DNA of 64,000 nucleotides from Nitrososphaeria archaeon (GCA_027078545.1 JALWXN010000004.1:206737-270736), one strand, 5' to 3'; counted from the stretch's first letter, positions 8,410-18,380 are shown. The notes: a model not told the origin generated them from the letters alone. A program made the numbers and translations.

Positions 8410-8827
8410 GTCCCACTCTAAGCGGCCCGTAACTATGGCTAAGCCGGACTGGGTAGAGATGTCTAGGGAGGAGATCGCCGAGCTTGTTATAAAGCTTGCC
8501 AGGGAGGGTAAGAGGCCCTCCGAGATAGGTATGATCCTTAGGGATCAGTATGGGATACCCACCTTCAAGCAGGTCATGGGTGTGAAGCTGACTAAGTTCC
8601 TGGAGATGAATGGGGTCACCTATGACCTGCCTGAGGATCTGGCTATGCTTATTGAGAAGGCTAAGAGGCTTATGAACCATCTGAAGTATCATAAGAAGGA
8701 TTATAAGAATAAGCATTCGCTGGAGCTTATCGAGGCTAAGATACACCACCTGGCCAAGTATTATAAGAGGATTGGTAAGCTCCCTAAGGACTGGAAGTAT
8801 AAGACGTACGTGGCCCAGGTGGAGTGA
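8378..8827 (+). CDS. rps15: Small ribosomal subunit protein uS15
   Basis: A 149-residue archaeal S15 with N-terminal MARMHIRRKGKSHSKRP extension and the conserved LNxHLKYHKKDYKNKHSL-like rRNA-binding helix. ATG 8378 has GGTGG five bases upstream; the track start is nine bases earlier. The start overlaps the Ham1-type gene by 32 bases. Confidence 0.96.
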   Translation: MARMHIRRKGKSHSKRPVTMAKPDWVEMSREEIAELVIKLAREGKRPSEIGMILRDQYGIPTFKQVMGVKLTKFLEMNGVTYDLPEDLAMLIEKAKRLMNHLKYHKKDYKNKHSLELIEAKIHHLAKYYKRIGKLPKDWKYKTYVAQVE

Positions 8828-10224
8828 TGGCCAGTAGTAGTCTAGCCCCGGGTATCCAGGGGCTCACCAGTGATGTTGAGAGGGTTGCGGAGCGTCTACA
8901 TAGCCATGGGGGGATCATCAACATACTCACCCATTATGATGCGGATGGCCTAGTAGCGGGTGGATTGGTAGCCAGGTTTCTATCCTCCATCGGTAGAGAA
9001 TTCCTGTTGAGGACCACGGTCGACCTTACTGATGACGTCCTATCAGGCTTCCTGGGTCTAGGGGGACGTCTAAACGTCTTTGTAGACCTGGGGTCTGGGG
9101 ATCTCGACAGGATTATCGATATGCGTGGGGATAGGGAGGTAGTGATTATTGACCATCACAAGCTGAGTAGGGAGCCGGATGGCGTCACGATTCTAAATCC
9201 GGAGCTACATGGATTTGACGGCGGCGCTACTGGGTGTGCATCGATCCTCTCAGGCCTCCTGGGGTATCAGCTTACTGGTGATCCATACTTCCTCGGGGTC
9301 TCGTTAGTGGGTGCCGCTGGGGATATGCAGCTGGCCAACCCTGTGGATGTTACTAAGATGGTTCTGGATAAGGCTGTCGAGATGGGTGTAGCGGAGGTTA
9401 GGAAGGATTTCATATTCTTCTCTAGCCATAGCCTCCCTCTCCATAAGGCTATTACATGGAGCTTCAACCCCTACATCCCCCACTTCACGGGTAGGGATGA
9501 TGTTGGTCTGATGCTTGTGAAGAGGTCGGGTATTGATTATGACCCTAGTGAGGGGAGGACGGTTGATAGTCTAAACGACCTTGAGAGGAATAGGCTCCTC
9601 GAGGTTATAGTCCAGTATATAGCTGGCCTCGGGATTAAGGATCTCAGGCCTGGGGATCTCATCCGTAACTTTGTCGTCCTTAGGTTTGAGGAGCATCCAC
9701 TACTTAGGCATGTAGATGAGTTTGCTAATCTGGTTAATACTACTGGGCGGATGGGCGAGGAGCGGCTCGGCCTGCTCCTAGCGTATGGCGTTAGGGGTGG
9801 GGTGGTGGATAGGGCTATAGAGCTGTATATGGAGCGTAGGAGGTTTATCGCGAAGTATCTCGAGATGGCTGACAGGTCTGCGAAGATATATGACGATATG
9901 GTTGCGATCGTGGATCTCAGGGGCCATGACTTCAACCCGAGGTTTAGCGGCACGATCTCAACGATACTGTCTAGGTCGTTGAAGTATCAGGATAAGGTCG
10001 TCATCCTCCTGGCTAGGTCGGAGAGGGGTGTTAAGCTATCTGCTAGGGCGCCTAGACACCTGGTTGAGAGGGGCTTCAACCTGGCGGAGATTATGAGGGA
10101 TCTCTCCAAGAGGTTCTCCGGTATAGGTGGTGGGCATAACGTGGCTGCCGGTGCCACTCTTGAGGGCTCTACAGACACGCTTGTGAAGGAGATTGTGGAG
10201 GCTGTTAAGTCGCGTCTAGGCTAG
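8827..10224 (+). CDS. RecJ-like DHH-family nuclease (GAN type)
   Basis: A 465-residue DHH/DHHA1 protein. Motif I HYDADGLVAGG (about residue 37), DHH motif III near residue 108 and the C-terminal GGGHNVAAGA RNA/DNA-binding motif are intact, so catalysis is likely. Archaeal relatives associate with GINS and MCM or act on RNA. The neighbourhood uS15, RecJ-like, Pcc1, eS1 is conserved in archaea. ATG 8827 overlaps the uS15 stop; GTG 8824 is an alternative. Confidence 0.88.
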   Translation: MASSSLAPGIQGLTSDVERVAERLHSHGGIINILTHYDADGLVAGGLVARFLSSIGREFLLRTTVDLTDDVLSGFLGLGGRLNVFVDLGSGDLDRIIDMRGDREVVIIDHHKLSREPDGVTILNPELHGFDGGATGCASILSGLLGYQLTGDPYFLGVSLVGAAGDMQLANPVDVTKMVLDKAVEMGVAEVRKDFIFFSSHSLPLHKAITWSFNPYIPHFTGRDDVGLMLVKRSGIDYDPSEGRTVDSLNDLERNRLLEVIVQYIAGLGIKDLRPGDLIRNFVVLRFEEHPLLRHVDEFANLVNTTGRMGEERLGLLLAYGVRGGVVDRAIELYMERRRFIAKYLEMADRSAKIYDDMVAIVDLRGHDFNPRFSGTISTILSRSLKYQDKVVILLARSERGVKLSARAPRHLVERGFNLAEIMRDLSKRFSGIGGGHNVAAGATLEGSTDTLVKEIVEAVKSRLG

Positions 10225-10240
10225 TGTTGAGGGTATTGAT

Positions 10241-10465
10241 ATGAAGGTTGAGGTGCTTGTTGAGGGTTTGGTGGATGGAGGGATAATTGCTGATGCCCTG
10301 TCCCCAGATAATTCGGCGGAGGGGTTGGAGATACTGGTCAGTGGTGGGGAGGGATATCTCCACATATCTATAGTGGGTAGGCCCAAGTCTGTGAGGGCTG
10401 CTATGAACGATATATTCCGCTCTCTACACCCCATCCTCGACGAGGAGTGTGTGGGTAGGGGGTAG
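10241..10465 (+). CDS. pcc1: KEOPS dimerisation subunit Pcc1
   Basis: A 74-residue protein with the Pcc1 alpha/beta pattern, ending in an amphipathic helix (KSVRAAMNDIFRSL). Pcc1 dimers bridge Kae1 in KEOPS. Its position between the RecJ-like gene and eS1 is a recurring archaeal arrangement, and Kae1 and Bud32 are encoded about 3 kb upstream. Small size makes the sequence evidence moderate. Confidence 0.8.
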   Translation: MKVEVLVEGLVDGGIIADALSPDNSAEGLEILVSGGEGYLHISIVGRPKSVRAAMNDIFRSLHPILDEECVGRG

Positions 10466-10522
10466 GGCCTTTATTAGATATATAGGTCCATAAGTAGACT
10501 AGTTAGCAAGGGTGTGGGGAGT

Positions 10523-11113
10523 ATGCCGACTAGGTATGGTGTGAAGAGGGGTAGGAAGAAGGTATATGTAATGGTGAAGGCCCCGGACTTTCTGGGTGGG
10601 AATGACCTATACTACGTCATTGCAAATTCTCCTGAGAACCTTATAGGTAGGAATATCGAGGTCCTCCTCTCCGATCTGACCGGTGACTTCAACCATCAGT
10701 TCATAAAGGTTAAGCTCAAGATCTATGAGGTGAAGGATTCCTATGCCTATACCAGGTATAATGGGCATGAGTACTTCAGGGAGTATGAGAGGTCTCTAAT
10801 CATGAGGGGCACCAGCTATGTAAAGGCTATCAGGGATGTTGAGACGAAGGATGGTGGGCGTTTCCGTGTCAGGGCCAGCGTATTCACGACGAAGAGGATA
10901 ACCAGCTCTAGGAAGAGCGCTATTAGGAAGCAGGTCTTCAAGGTGATTGATAAGTGGGCTGAGGCCTTGGACTCGAAGTCCTTTATAAGGGAGATCTTGA
11001 TGGGTAAGGTGAATGACGAGATCGCCGAGGCTGCTAGGAAGGTCTATCCTATTAGGGAGGGGTCGGGGGTATTCAAGGTAAAGGTTCTCCACTGGCCTGG
11101 GACGCCTATCTAG
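10523..11113 (+). CDS. rps3ae: Small ribosomal subunit protein eS1 (S3Ae)
   Basis: A 196-residue eS1 with the conserved ENLIGRNIEVLLSDLTGDFNHQ core and TSSRKSAIRKQV segment. Start ATG 10523 (MPTRYGVKRG) is preferred over the track start three codons upstream because GGTGTGGGG precedes it. It closes the plus-strand run that began at kae1. Confidence 0.95.
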   Translation: MPTRYGVKRGRKKVYVMVKAPDFLGGNDLYYVIANSPENLIGRNIEVLLSDLTGDFNHQFIKVKLKIYEVKDSYAYTRYNGHEYFREYERSLIMRGTSYVKAIRDVETKDGGRFRVRASVFTTKRITSSRKSAIRKQVFKVIDKWAEALDSKSFIREILMGKVNDEIAEAARKVYPIREGSGVFKVKVLHWPGTPI

Positions 11114-11134
11114 CTTGTCTAGCTGATAGTTGGC

Positions 11135-12319
11135 TCAGTATACCTGTATAGATACTATGTCCCTGTGTCTCAGGACGTAGTCGGGGGAGACCCTCGTCGT
11201 CTTGCCATATACGTAGCCATATTTTATCCTTTCCCCCAGGTCGGAGTGTATCATATATGCCAGCTCCCTAAGCGTGGTGCCCCTGGGGACTAGATAAGTG
11301 TCTGGTAGGACTCTCCCCTCCCCATCGGTCAGTCGGTTGATATCCTTGACTGGGTAGACAGCTATGTATCCAAGCATGTCTAGAACTACGTGGTCTACAA
11401 GGTTCTGTACACCTGTCCCTCCCCACTCCCCGAATATCTTCTCCCTTATGATGCTTAGTGCCTTCCTCTCCCTATCCGTGAGTTCTCCTGGCTTCAAGAT
11501 ATCGAAGCCTGGCTCTCCTGGTATGTATCTTATCTTCCCCTCTCTATCGAGCGTCTTGAGGAAGTATTCGGATACCGCGCTTATTGGGTGGATCTCTATG
11601 CCCATTGATCTCAGCCTCTCGAGGTTCTCCTTGGAGTGTGGTAGGTCTATCTTGTTCCCAGCTATGGCCATTGGCTTCGCTTCGGAGAGGAGTCTCTCTA
11701 TGAAGGTGTCCATGTTCTCTACTAGTCTGGATAGGTCTTTCAGGCCTAGTGTCTCTATGATGTTGTCTATAGCCTCCTTCCTAACCGCTAGGCCCGATAA
11801 GACCCTGTGTAGCGCCTCTCCAAGCTCGGTCTTGCTATGCTTAACGTCCCTCTCTATAGTCTCATAGTTCTTCTCCAGTATCCCCCTTACCCACATCCTC
11901 AGCTCTCGCTGTATAAACTTGATGTCGTCTAGGGGGTCATACTCGCCTGGCTTTCCAACGTTCCCCTCCATGTCTGTAGCGCCTGAGAGGTCTATGACGT
12001 GGATCCAAGCATCGGCCTCCATGATCTTGGATAGGAACTGGTTGCCCAGTCCCCTGCCTCTCCATGCGTCGGGGACTAGGCCGGCTGTATCGACTATCTT
12101 GATCGGTATGAATCTCCAGCCCTCCCTACATACCGAGTTTACGGGTGTGTCTCTAACCCCGATCTCGCTACATACACATCTTATCTTTACGTATGCTATT
12201 CCCTCGGCCCCCTCTATCGTGGTGAAGGGGTAGTTGCCCGTCTTCTCGGATCCTAGTGTCAGGGCGTTGAACAGGGTCGTCTTTCCCACGTTGGGTTTTC
12301 CGACTATGCCCAGCTTCAT
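11135..12319 (-). CDS. YchF/OLA1-type translation-associated GTPase
   Basis: A 394-residue OBG-family GTPase. G1 GKPNVGKTT, G3 DTAG and a late NKID motif are visible, followed by a C-terminal TGS domain (about 320-394). Archaeal members bind ribosomes. The preferred start is ATG 12319 (MKLGIVGKP); the track start adds seven residues without a ribosome-binding site. Confidence 0.92.
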   Translation of the reverse strand: MKLGIVGKPNVGKTTLFNALTLGSEKTGNYPFTTIEGAEGIAYVKIRCVCSEIGVRDTPVNSVCREGWRFIPIKIVDTAGLVPDAWRGRGLGNQFLSKIMEADAWIHVIDLSGATDMEGNVGKPGEYDPLDDIKFIQRELRMWVRGILEKNYETIERDVKHSKTELGEALHRVLSGLAVRKEAIDNIIETLGLKDLSRLVENMDTFIERLLSEAKPMAIAGNKIDLPHSKENLERLRSMGIEIHPISAVSEYFLKTLDREGKIRYIPGEPGFDILKPGELTDRERKALSIIREKIFGEWGGTGVQNLVDHVVLDMLGYIAVYPVKDINRLTDGEGRVLPDTYLVPRGTTLRELAYMIHSDLGERIKYGYVYGKTTRVSPDYVLRHRDIVSIQVY

Positions 12320-12406
12320 GGAGCTAACTGTTTTTATCATCGGGGGGTTGAATATTTAAGTACTTGTATGTTGATATGGAGAGTCTGAACCGGTGGTGTT
12401 GGAGAT

Positions 12407-12841
12407 ATGTATAAATATATAAATGAGACTTGGAGGCGGCTCTGGTCGGATCCCAAGTATAACCGTTATCTAACCCAGATGCGTATGAAGTGGCGTAGGG
12501 AGCCTGCTATTGTTAGGGTTGAGAGGCCCACTAGGCTTGATAGGGCCCGTGCCCTTGGCTATAGGGCTAAGCAGGGATATGTGGTTGTCCGTGTAAGGGT
12601 TTCTAAGGGTGGGCTCCGTAAGATACCTCCTAAGCTGGGTAGGAGGCAGAAGAGGATGGGTATCTCCAAGATTAAGCGTCAGCTATCTCTCCAGACCATT
12701 GCTGAGCAGAGGGCTAAGAGGAAGTTTAGGAACCTGACTGTGCTTGGGTCCTACTATGTTGGTGAGGATGGTAAGTATAAATGGTTTGAAGTAGTTATGA
12801 GGGATGAGAATCACCCTGCTGTAAAGTCGGTGAGGAGCTAG
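12407..12841 (+). CDS. rpl15e: Large ribosomal subunit protein eL15, C-terminally truncated
   Basis: A 144-residue eL15 with the typical [11 protein letters not shown] start, [27 protein letters not shown] core and [17 protein letters not shown]. It stops right after ENHPAVKS; normal archaeal eL15 has roughly 190-215 residues and continues with a conserved HKGRVFRGLTSAGKK-like tail. No such tail is coded downstream in any frame, and truD converges here with a 4-base overlap. The core looks functional; the missing tail is unusual. Confidence 0.92.
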   Translation: MYKYINETWRRLWSDPKYNRYLTQMRMKWRREPAIVRVERPTRLDRARALGYRAKQGYVVVRVRVSKGGLRKIPPKLGRRQKRMGISKIKRQLSLQTIAEQRAKRKFRNLTVLGSYYVGEDGKYKWFEVVMRDENHPAVKSVRS

Positions 12842-13800
12842 AACCCCTGCTGTCTAGGCTTCAGCGGCTTGAATAGCTCTCTTAGGAGGACCGTTGCATA
12901 TTCTCCCCGGCCGAGGGTAAACTCAAGAATTGCTTCACCACTCTCCCTGGATAGGCTTATCTCATCTAATATACGTATATAGGTGTTACGCACCCCTCCG
13001 TAGAAGTCGTATCCAGCGTGTCTCAGCATGAAGAAGCGCTTCTTTAGTCTGAGGGCCTTCTCCCTATCCATCCCCAGTAGGTCTTCCAGCTGTGGGGAGG
13101 GTGTGGCGTATCCCACTAGTGGGAGTGTCTGTGGTGGGTTGGCGCCCCTCTTCACGAGGTTGTTGATGGAGAGGTTGAATAGGTATGCCTGTAGGGCCTC
13201 ATATTTTACTCTCTCGAGTCTCGGCGGTGGATCCTTCTTTATGGCCTTGTATCCATGTATATGGTTGTTCCTCGAGTGGCCGAACCTCTGGTAGCCATAG
13301 TAGTTGAGAATCCTCGTCTCTCCCCTGTTTATCAGCCTTATAGTCTCGAGGACATCGTCTAGGTCTTCCCCCGGCGGTATGAGAACCCTTATCCTGAATC
13401 TGTTTCCTATGTGGATATCTTCTGGCTTGTATGTCTCGTCGATCCTCCCTACTAGGGTGTATCCCTCCCTATATATCCTGGTCCTAGAGACTATGTGTAT
13501 CCATGCATCTGAGTATTTATCCTTCCTCCCTATCAGCCTGGCGCCATACTTCTTGATACTCTCCTCCACATCTCTGCTGGAGACTCCCCATGGCTTGAAT
13601 ATTCTGTAGAGGTACCACCCCCTATCGCCGAGCATGTCTCTACGTATTATCTCCTCTACCTGGAAGCTGCCCACTCCGTGTTTTATCCTACATTCTATGT
13701 GCCTGCCTCTAGTGGTGTAGTAGCATAGGCCTATGGCTACATCCTCATTTACATGGCTGCGACGGTACTCCATAGTCACCAGTCTCTCGGCTCTATACAC
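12838..13800 (-). CDS. truD: tRNA pseudouridine-13 synthase TruD family
   Basis: A 320-residue TruD-family protein. The diagnostic [12 protein letters not shown] motif is near residue 190 and the GRKDKYSD segment near residue 90 contains the candidate catalytic aspartate. Archaeal TruD/Pus7 modifies U13 of tRNAs. It is shorter than many archaeal homologues (about 400), mostly in the insertion domain. It overlaps eL15 by 4 bases tail to tail. Confidence 0.88.
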   Translation of the reverse strand: MYRAERLVTMEYRRSHVNEDVAIGLCYYTTRGRHIECRIKHGVGSFQVEEIIRRDMLGDRGWYLYRIFKPWGVSSRDVEESIKKYGARLIGRKDKYSDAWIHIVSRTRIYREGYTLVGRIDETYKPEDIHIGNRFRIRVLIPPGEDLDDVLETIRLINRGETRILNYYGYQRFGHSRNNHIHGYKAIKKDPPPRLERVKYEALQAYLFNLSINNLVKRGANPPQTLPLVGYATPSPQLEDLLGMDREKALRLKKRFFMLRHAGYDFYGGVRNTYIRILDEISLSRESGEAILEFTLGRGEYATVLLRELFKPLKPRQQGF

Positions 13801-13801
13801 C

Positions 13802-14152
13802 CTATAGGAGTTTCAAGTCGCCCGTGATCCTGTCGATCAGCTCCTCCTTGTCTGGGCCTATGCCTACACATGTGACGGTCCCTGGCTGTAGCTGTGTGAG
13901 GCCTGCATCCCTGACTATCGATACTATTAATCCGTGTTCGGATGCCTTCTCCGCCTTCTCGAGAAGCTCTGATACGCTCTTCACCTTAAGAACGACCTTC
14001 TTCTGGCCTTCCTGGAGCCATGCCAATGCCTTCTCAGGCCTAGACCTAAGGGTTTTGTAGAAGGAGTCTACCGCTGCGTGTGCCACCTGCGCGGCGAGCT
14101 TCCCCCTACCCATCTCTAGGTCTGTCCTCACTATGATGGCCTGTTTATACAT
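13802..14152 (-). CDS. pth2: Peptidyl-tRNA hydrolase, archaeal type
   Basis: A 116-residue Pth2 starting MYKQAIIVRTDLEMGRGK, followed by AAQVAHAAVDS and RDAGLTQLQPGT, all family hallmarks. It frees tRNA from stalled peptidyl-tRNA. The longer track ORF is a spurious N-terminal extension; ATG 14152 fits the family start, with ATG 14170 as a near alternative. It ends one base upstream of truD. Confidence 0.95.
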   Translation of the reverse strand: MYKQAIIVRTDLEMGRGKLAAQVAHAAVDSFYKTLRSRPEKALAWLQEGQKKVVLKVKSVSELLEKAEKASEHGLIVSIVRDAGLTQLQPGTVTCVGIGPDKEELIDRITGDLKLL

Positions 14153-14216
14153 CTCCCAATCCCTATACATCACCTGTCGGGGGATAATATTAGGCCTGTG
14201 GGGATGTGTATTGGTG

Positions 14217-15290
14217 ATGAGTGATGACTCCATACCCATCCTAGGCGCCGGCCCGGCAGGGCTCCTAGCAGGTATAGAGCTGGCTAGGAGGGGGTATCGG
14301 ACAGTTATATATGACCCTAAGAGGGTTATCGGCCGTCCCCAGCACTGCACCGGTGTCGTCAGCCCCTCCTTCATAAACTTCACTGGTCTGCCTGGGGAGC
14401 TGATCCTTTCCAGGTTTAGGGGGGTGGTTCTGGAGGTTGCTGGTGAGGTTTTCCACGCCTCTACGACTACGCCTAAGGCATATGCTATTGACAGGGTGGG
14501 CTATGAGGAGTGGCTCTATAGGGTCTATGTGGATCAGGGTGGAGAGGCTAGGCTGGGTACGGGCGCCGCGCCCCAGGGTATCCATATAGACGCTACTGGT
14601 GCCGCCACCTATATCCGGGATGGGGTGGGGGAGACTCTCCCTGCTTTGCAGCTGATCGTGAGGGCCTCATCCCCACTAGAGGATGGCCATGTATTGATAT
14701 GGTGGGATAGGGAGGTTAATCCATACTTCTTCTCATGGATAGTCCCCCTCTCCCATGATAGGTTTAAGGTGGGTACCGCTGGGAGGACTGGGCTATGGAG
14801 GGTTTTGACTAGACTCATGGATGGTAGGCTGGGTAGCTACGAGGTTCTCAGGAGGATGTATGGCTTCGTCGTCCTAGGTGGTCCTAGGGAGCGGTTCAGG
14901 AGTGGTGATAAGATATATATAGGCGACTCGGCTGGCCAGGTTAAGCCCTCTACTGGCGGCGGCTTGATGTACCATGCCCTGGCCGCTAAGATGCTGGCGG
15001 AGAGGATTGGTGGGGCTATGGAGTATTCAGACCTCTTCTACTCCATGCTTGGTAGGGAGATCACACTACAGAAGATCCTCAGGAAGATGTTTCTCCTCAT
15101 GTCTAACGAGGAGACTAGGCAGATCTTCACAGTCCTCTCCCGGAAGGAGGTTCTAAACATGGCGTTGATGTATGGGGATATGGATTTCCACGCCTCTATA
15201 CTGGTTAAGATGGTTATGGATATGGATCTTATGAGGCTTCTAGGGAGGCTTGGTATACGGGTCTTTGCAGAGCTGTTTAGAGGCTTATAA
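14217..15290 (+). CDS. Geranylgeranyl reductase-family FAD flavoprotein
   Basis: A 357-residue flavoprotein with an N-terminal dinucleotide fold (GAGPAGLLAGIELARRG), the PQHCTGVVSP block and GDSAGQVKPSTGGG, typical of archaeal digeranylgeranylglycerophospholipid reductases, which saturate lipid isoprenoid chains. The substrate is inferred from family only. ATG 14217 is preferred; the longer track ORF runs back across the divergent pth2 start. Confidence 0.85.
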   Translation: MSDDSIPILGAGPAGLLAGIELARRGYRTVIYDPKRVIGRPQHCTGVVSPSFINFTGLPGELILSRFRGVVLEVAGEVFHASTTTPKAYAIDRVGYEEWLYRVYVDQGGEARLGTGAAPQGIHIDATGAATYIRDGVGETLPALQLIVRASSPLEDGHVLIWWDREVNPYFFSWIVPLSHDRFKVGTAGRTGLWRVLTRLMDGRLGSYEVLRRMYGFVVLGGPRERFRSGDKIYIGDSAGQVKPSTGGGLMYHALAAKMLAERIGGAMEYSDLFYSMLGREITLQKILRKMFLLMSNEETRQIFTVLSRKEVLNMALMYGDMDFHASILVKMVMDMDLMRLLGRLGIRVFAELFRGL

Positions 15291-15325
15291 AGACTTTTAT
15301 AGTGGCTATGTATTATGGTGTGGAT

Positions 15326-15511
15326 ATGAGCTTCGAGATAGAGTATGAGCCGCAGAAATGTATATCGTGTAACAAGAACATACTCTACTTCGAGTCATCC
15401 GTATACTTCCCATGCCCCTCCTGTGGAGAGGTAATTATATGGAGATGTGAGAAGTGTAGGAGGTTCGCCAGGGAGTATACATGCCCCAACTGTGGCTTCA
15501 AGGGTCCATAG
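15326..15511 (+). CDS. Small archaeal zinc-ribbon protein (DUF1610-like)
   Basis: A 61-residue protein with four CxxC pairs (CISC, CPSC, CEKC, CPNC), enough for two zinc sites. This family is commonly encoded next to EF-1beta in archaea, as here, and is thought to bind RNA; its exact role is not known. ATG 15326 is preceded by GGTG and gives the family N-terminus. Confidence 0.85.
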   Translation: MSFEIEYEPQKCISCNKNILYFESSVYFPCPSCGEVIIWRCEKCRRFAREYTCPNCGFKGP

Positions 15512-15521
15512 GTGTATAGGC

Positions 15522-15797
15522 ATGGCCAAGGTTGGCGTTGTATATAGAGTCATGCCTGACAAGCCTGGGAAGGAGGCTCTGGACGGGGTTGTCAGTCGTC
15601 TTAGGGAGGCCTTGTCAAGCATTGGTGTGGAGATACAGGATGTCCAGGTGGAGCCTGTAGCCTTCGGCCTATATAGTGCCAAGATCCTCATAGTGGTGGA
15701 TGAGGAGGATGAGGATATCCTAAACAGGGTTGAGGAGCTGATCCCGAGCGTCGAGGGTATTGGAAGCGTGGAGAACGTGGGTATGACTAGGCTCTAG
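15522..15797 (+). CDS. ef1b: Elongation factor 1-beta (aEF1B)
   Basis: A 91-residue guanine nucleotide exchange factor for EF-1alpha: ferredoxin-like fold with VGVVYRVMPDKPG at the start and VEPVAFGLYSAKILIVVDE in the core. The track ORF begins 25 codons too early, inside the zinc-ribbon gene. It lies 10 bases after that gene, likely in one transcript with it. Confidence 0.94.
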   Translation: MAKVGVVYRVMPDKPGKEALDGVVSRLREALSSIGVEIQDVQVEPVAFGLYSAKILIVVDEEDEDILNRVEELIPSVEGIGSVENVGMTRL

Positions 15798-15927
15798 GGG
15801 TTAGCCGGGCTAGACATATTTTATTTATCAGTGGCCATTACTGTATGCCTCTTGGACATACCTCTCTTTAAATGACTACCAGGGAGTAGAATATTTTTTG
15901 GATATAAACGTGGGGGAGTAGTATAAG
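15798..15927 (+). promoter_or_regulatory. Promoter region of cdc48
   Basis: A 130-base gap with several AT-rich elements; the closest is GATATAAAC at 15901-15909, about 20 bases before the ATG. GGGGGAG lies nine bases before the start. A short inverted repeat GTATG/CATAC (15843-15861) is a possible operator but could be chance. Confidence 0.4.
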
Positions 15928-18096
15928 ATGGAGAGAAAGGTAGAGTTGGTTGTAAAGGATGCATATCCTAGGGATATTGATAGGGGTATAATCAGGATCC
16001 ACAGGCTTGTGATGGAGCGTCTAGGTATACATGAGCGTAGCTCTGTCTTGGTGGAGAAGAAGGGACGTGTAGTTGGCTGGGTTGCCTCGCTGTCCATGGA
16101 GGAGCCGGAGAACATTATAAGGCTCGACGATGAGATGAAGCGTAACCTAGGGGTGACCGATAATGATACTGTGATCGTTAGGCCGGTGAAGCTCTTCCCA
16201 GCCAAGAAGGTTGTCCTAGTCCCGATAGACAGGATCGAGAATATAGATAGGAACTTTGAGAAGACTATCCATAACAGATTGATTAACAGGCCTATACTCA
16301 GGGGGAACATCATAACTATAAAGCTTTTCGGGTCGCCTATCTCGCTGAGGGTGAAGAAGGTCACTCCGGACGTGCCTGTATACATCACGGATACTACCAG
16401 GCTTGTAATTACCAGTGACTTCTCAGAGCAGATCGAGGATACCGAGGTTAGGTACGAGGATATTGGTGGTCTTGAGAAGGAGATTGAGAAGATCAGGGAG
16501 ATGGTTGAACTCCCCCTTAGATTCCCCAAGCTGTTTAAGCACCTAGGTATAGATCCGCCGAAGGGTGTCATCCTATATGGGCCTCCAGGGTGTGGAAAGA
16601 CTCTGCTGGCGAAGGCCGTGGCGAATGAGAGTGAGGCCAGCTTCTTCGCGATAAATGGTCCGGAGATTACTAGTAAGTATTACGGAGAGTCGGAGGCGAA
16701 GCTTAGGGAGATATTCAGGAAGGCTGAGGAGAATGCCCCCTCAATAATATTCATTGATGAGTTGGACTCGATAGCGCCTAAGAGGGAGGATGTATCTGGC
16801 GAGGCTGAGAAGAGGGTTGTGGCCCAGCTCCTGACGCTGATGGATGGTTTGAAGGGTAGGGGGCAGGTAATCGTCATAGGAGCCACTAATAGGATCGACG
16901 CTATAGACCCTGCCCTTAGGAGGCCTGGTAGGTTTGATAGGGAGATTGAGATACGTATACCTGATGAGAAGGGGCGTTACGAGATATTCAAGATACATAC
17001 TAGGGGTATGCCCCTGGCTGATGATGTGGATATCCGTAAGCTCGCCAGTATAACGCATGGATATACTGGTGCCGATATCCAGGCTATCTGCCGTGAAGCT
17101 GCTATGAAGGCCTTGAAGAGGAATCTGCCGCTGATTGAGGAGTATTCAGATACTGGTGAGATACCTGATGAGGTGCTGAGTAAGATCCAGGTGACGATGA
17201 AGGACTTTATCGACGCGTATAAGGAGATAGTGCCGACAGCTCTTAGGGAGGTTGAGGTCTCGATACCTAAGATAACCTGGGACGATATCGGTGGGCTGAA
17301 AGAGGTTAAGAGGATGTTGAAGGAGAATGTGGAGTGGCCCCTGAAGTATCCAGATAAGTTTAAGAAGCTGGGTATTGATCCGCCTAAGGGTATCCTGCTC
17401 TATGGCCCGCCAGGCACTGGTAAGACCTTGTTGGCCCAGGCGATAGCCAGCGAGACGAATATGAACTTCATCGTTGTTAAGGGCCCGGAGCTCCTGAGTA
17501 AGTGGGTCGGCGAGTCTGAGAAGGGTATTAGGAAGGTGTTTAAGAGGGCTAGGGACGCAGCTCCTTCAATCATATTCTTCGATGAGATTGAGGCGTTGGT
17601 GCCTATGAGGGGTAGCGACGCTGGCTCTAGGGTTACGGATAGGGTTATTAGCCAGTTCCTCACGGAGCTGGATGGTATAACGAGGCTTGAAGATGTTATC
17701 GTGATAGGGGCTACCAATAGGCCGGACATGATTGATCAGGCTCTGCTTAGGCCTGGTAGGATAGACCTCATGATATATGTCCCGCCTCCCAACAAGGAGG
17801 ATAGGTATAGTATATTGAAGATCCACACAGCCAATGTCCCGTTGGATGAGGATGTCTCGCTCTATGAGATTGCTGAGGCTACCGAGTTCTACTCAGGTGC
17901 AGATCTAAAGGCGCTGGTCAGGGAGGCCGCCCTCACTGCTCTTAGGGAGGGTAGGGAGGTAGTGAAGCATAGCGACTTCCTGAAGGCTATGGAGAGGGTG
18001 CCGCCATCCCTTAATGAGAGTATTATAGAGTGGTATGAGAACTACGGGAAGGCGATCTATAAGAAGCAGATGAGGCTGCCCGCGGCATTCACGTAG
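15928..18096 (+). CDS. Cdc48/VAT AAA+ unfoldase
   Basis: A 722-residue p97-type ATPase: N-domain (about 1-180), then two AAA modules. Walker A GPPGCGKT near 220 and GPPGTGKT near 495; Walker B FIDELDS and FFDEIEA follow, with arginine-finger regions RRPGRFDRE and LRPGRID. It unfolds proteins and can feed the proteasome, whose alpha subunit is at 3900. The C-terminus lacks the long acidic tail of eukaryotic p97. Confidence 0.96.
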   Translation: MERKVELVVKDAYPRDIDRGIIRIHRLVMERLGIHERSSVLVEKKGRVVGWVASLSMEEPENIIRLDDEMKRNLGVTDNDTVIVRPVKLFPAKKVVLVPIDRIENIDRNFEKTIHNRLINRPILRGNIITIKLFGSPISLRVKKVTPDVPVYITDTTRLVITSDFSEQIEDTEVRYEDIGGLEKEIEKIREMVELPLRFPKLFKHLGIDPPKGVILYGPPGCGKTLLAKAVANESEASFFAINGPEITSKYYGESEAKLREIFRKAEENAPSIIFIDELDSIAPKREDVSGEAEKRVVAQLLTLMDGLKGRGQVIVIGATNRIDAIDPALRRPGRFDREIEIRIPDEKGRYEIFKIHTRGMPLADDVDIRKLASITHGYTGADIQAICREAAMKALKRNLPLIEEYSDTGEIPDEVLSKIQVTMKDFIDAYKEIVPTALREVEVSIPKITWDDIGGLKEVKRMLKENVEWPLKYPDKFKKLGIDPPKGILLYGPPGTGKTLLAQAIASETNMNFIVVKGPELLSKWVGESEKGIRKVFKRARDAAPSIIFFDEIEALVPMRGSDAGSRVTDRVISQFLTELDGITRLEDVIVIGATNRPDMIDQALLRPGRIDLMIYVPPPNKEDRYSILKIHTANVPLDEDVSLYEIAEATEFYSGADLKALVREAALTALREGREVVKHSDFLKAMERVPPSLNESIIEWYENYGKAIYKKQMRLPAAFT

Positions 18097-18107
18097 CATG
18101 GGTAGAT

Positions 18108-18380
18108 ATGATGTCGAACGACTATTGGCATGGTAGGCCGGTGACTAACACGGTCTACCAGGAGCTTAGGAGGATGTTTAGGGAGCTGGCTAAGGGTAGG
18201 GAGGAGGCTAATGAGAAGATTGTTATCCAGTATGACTCCTTCATATACTATATGAGGGATGCCTACCCCAACATCAGTGAGGAGGAGATTAGGAAGGCTC
18301 TGCTCAGGCTTGAGCTCTGGGGGAAGATTAGTGTCGAGAATAATGGTAATACACTGGAGATCCGTCTCCTGGAGGAGTGA
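18108..18380 (+). CDS. Unrecognised 90-residue protein, probable winged-helix fold
   Basis: I do not recognise the family. The protein is mostly helical and charged, with a C-terminal ISEEEIRKALLRLELWGKISVE segment that resembles helix-turn-helix plus wing. It is placed tightly between cdc48 (11 bases) and fen1 (9 bases), so it is probably co-transcribed with them. The tandem ATGs at 18108 and 18111 leave the start open by one codon. A DNA- or protein-binding adaptor role is only a guess. Confidence 0.7.
   Translation: MMSNDYWHGRPVTNTVYQELRRMFRELAKGREEANEKIVIQYDSFIYYMRDAYPNISEEEIRKALLRLELWGKISVENNGNTLEIRLLEE

Noticed and set aside
15843-15861. Inverted repeat GTATG/CATAC as an operator of cdc48
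   Set aside because: Only five base pairs; easily chance in AT-rich promoter DNA.
15876-16571. 231-residue minus-strand ORF within cdc48
   Set aside because: Antisense shadow of a well-supported AAA+ gene; Ser/Ile/Thr-rich composition, no motif.
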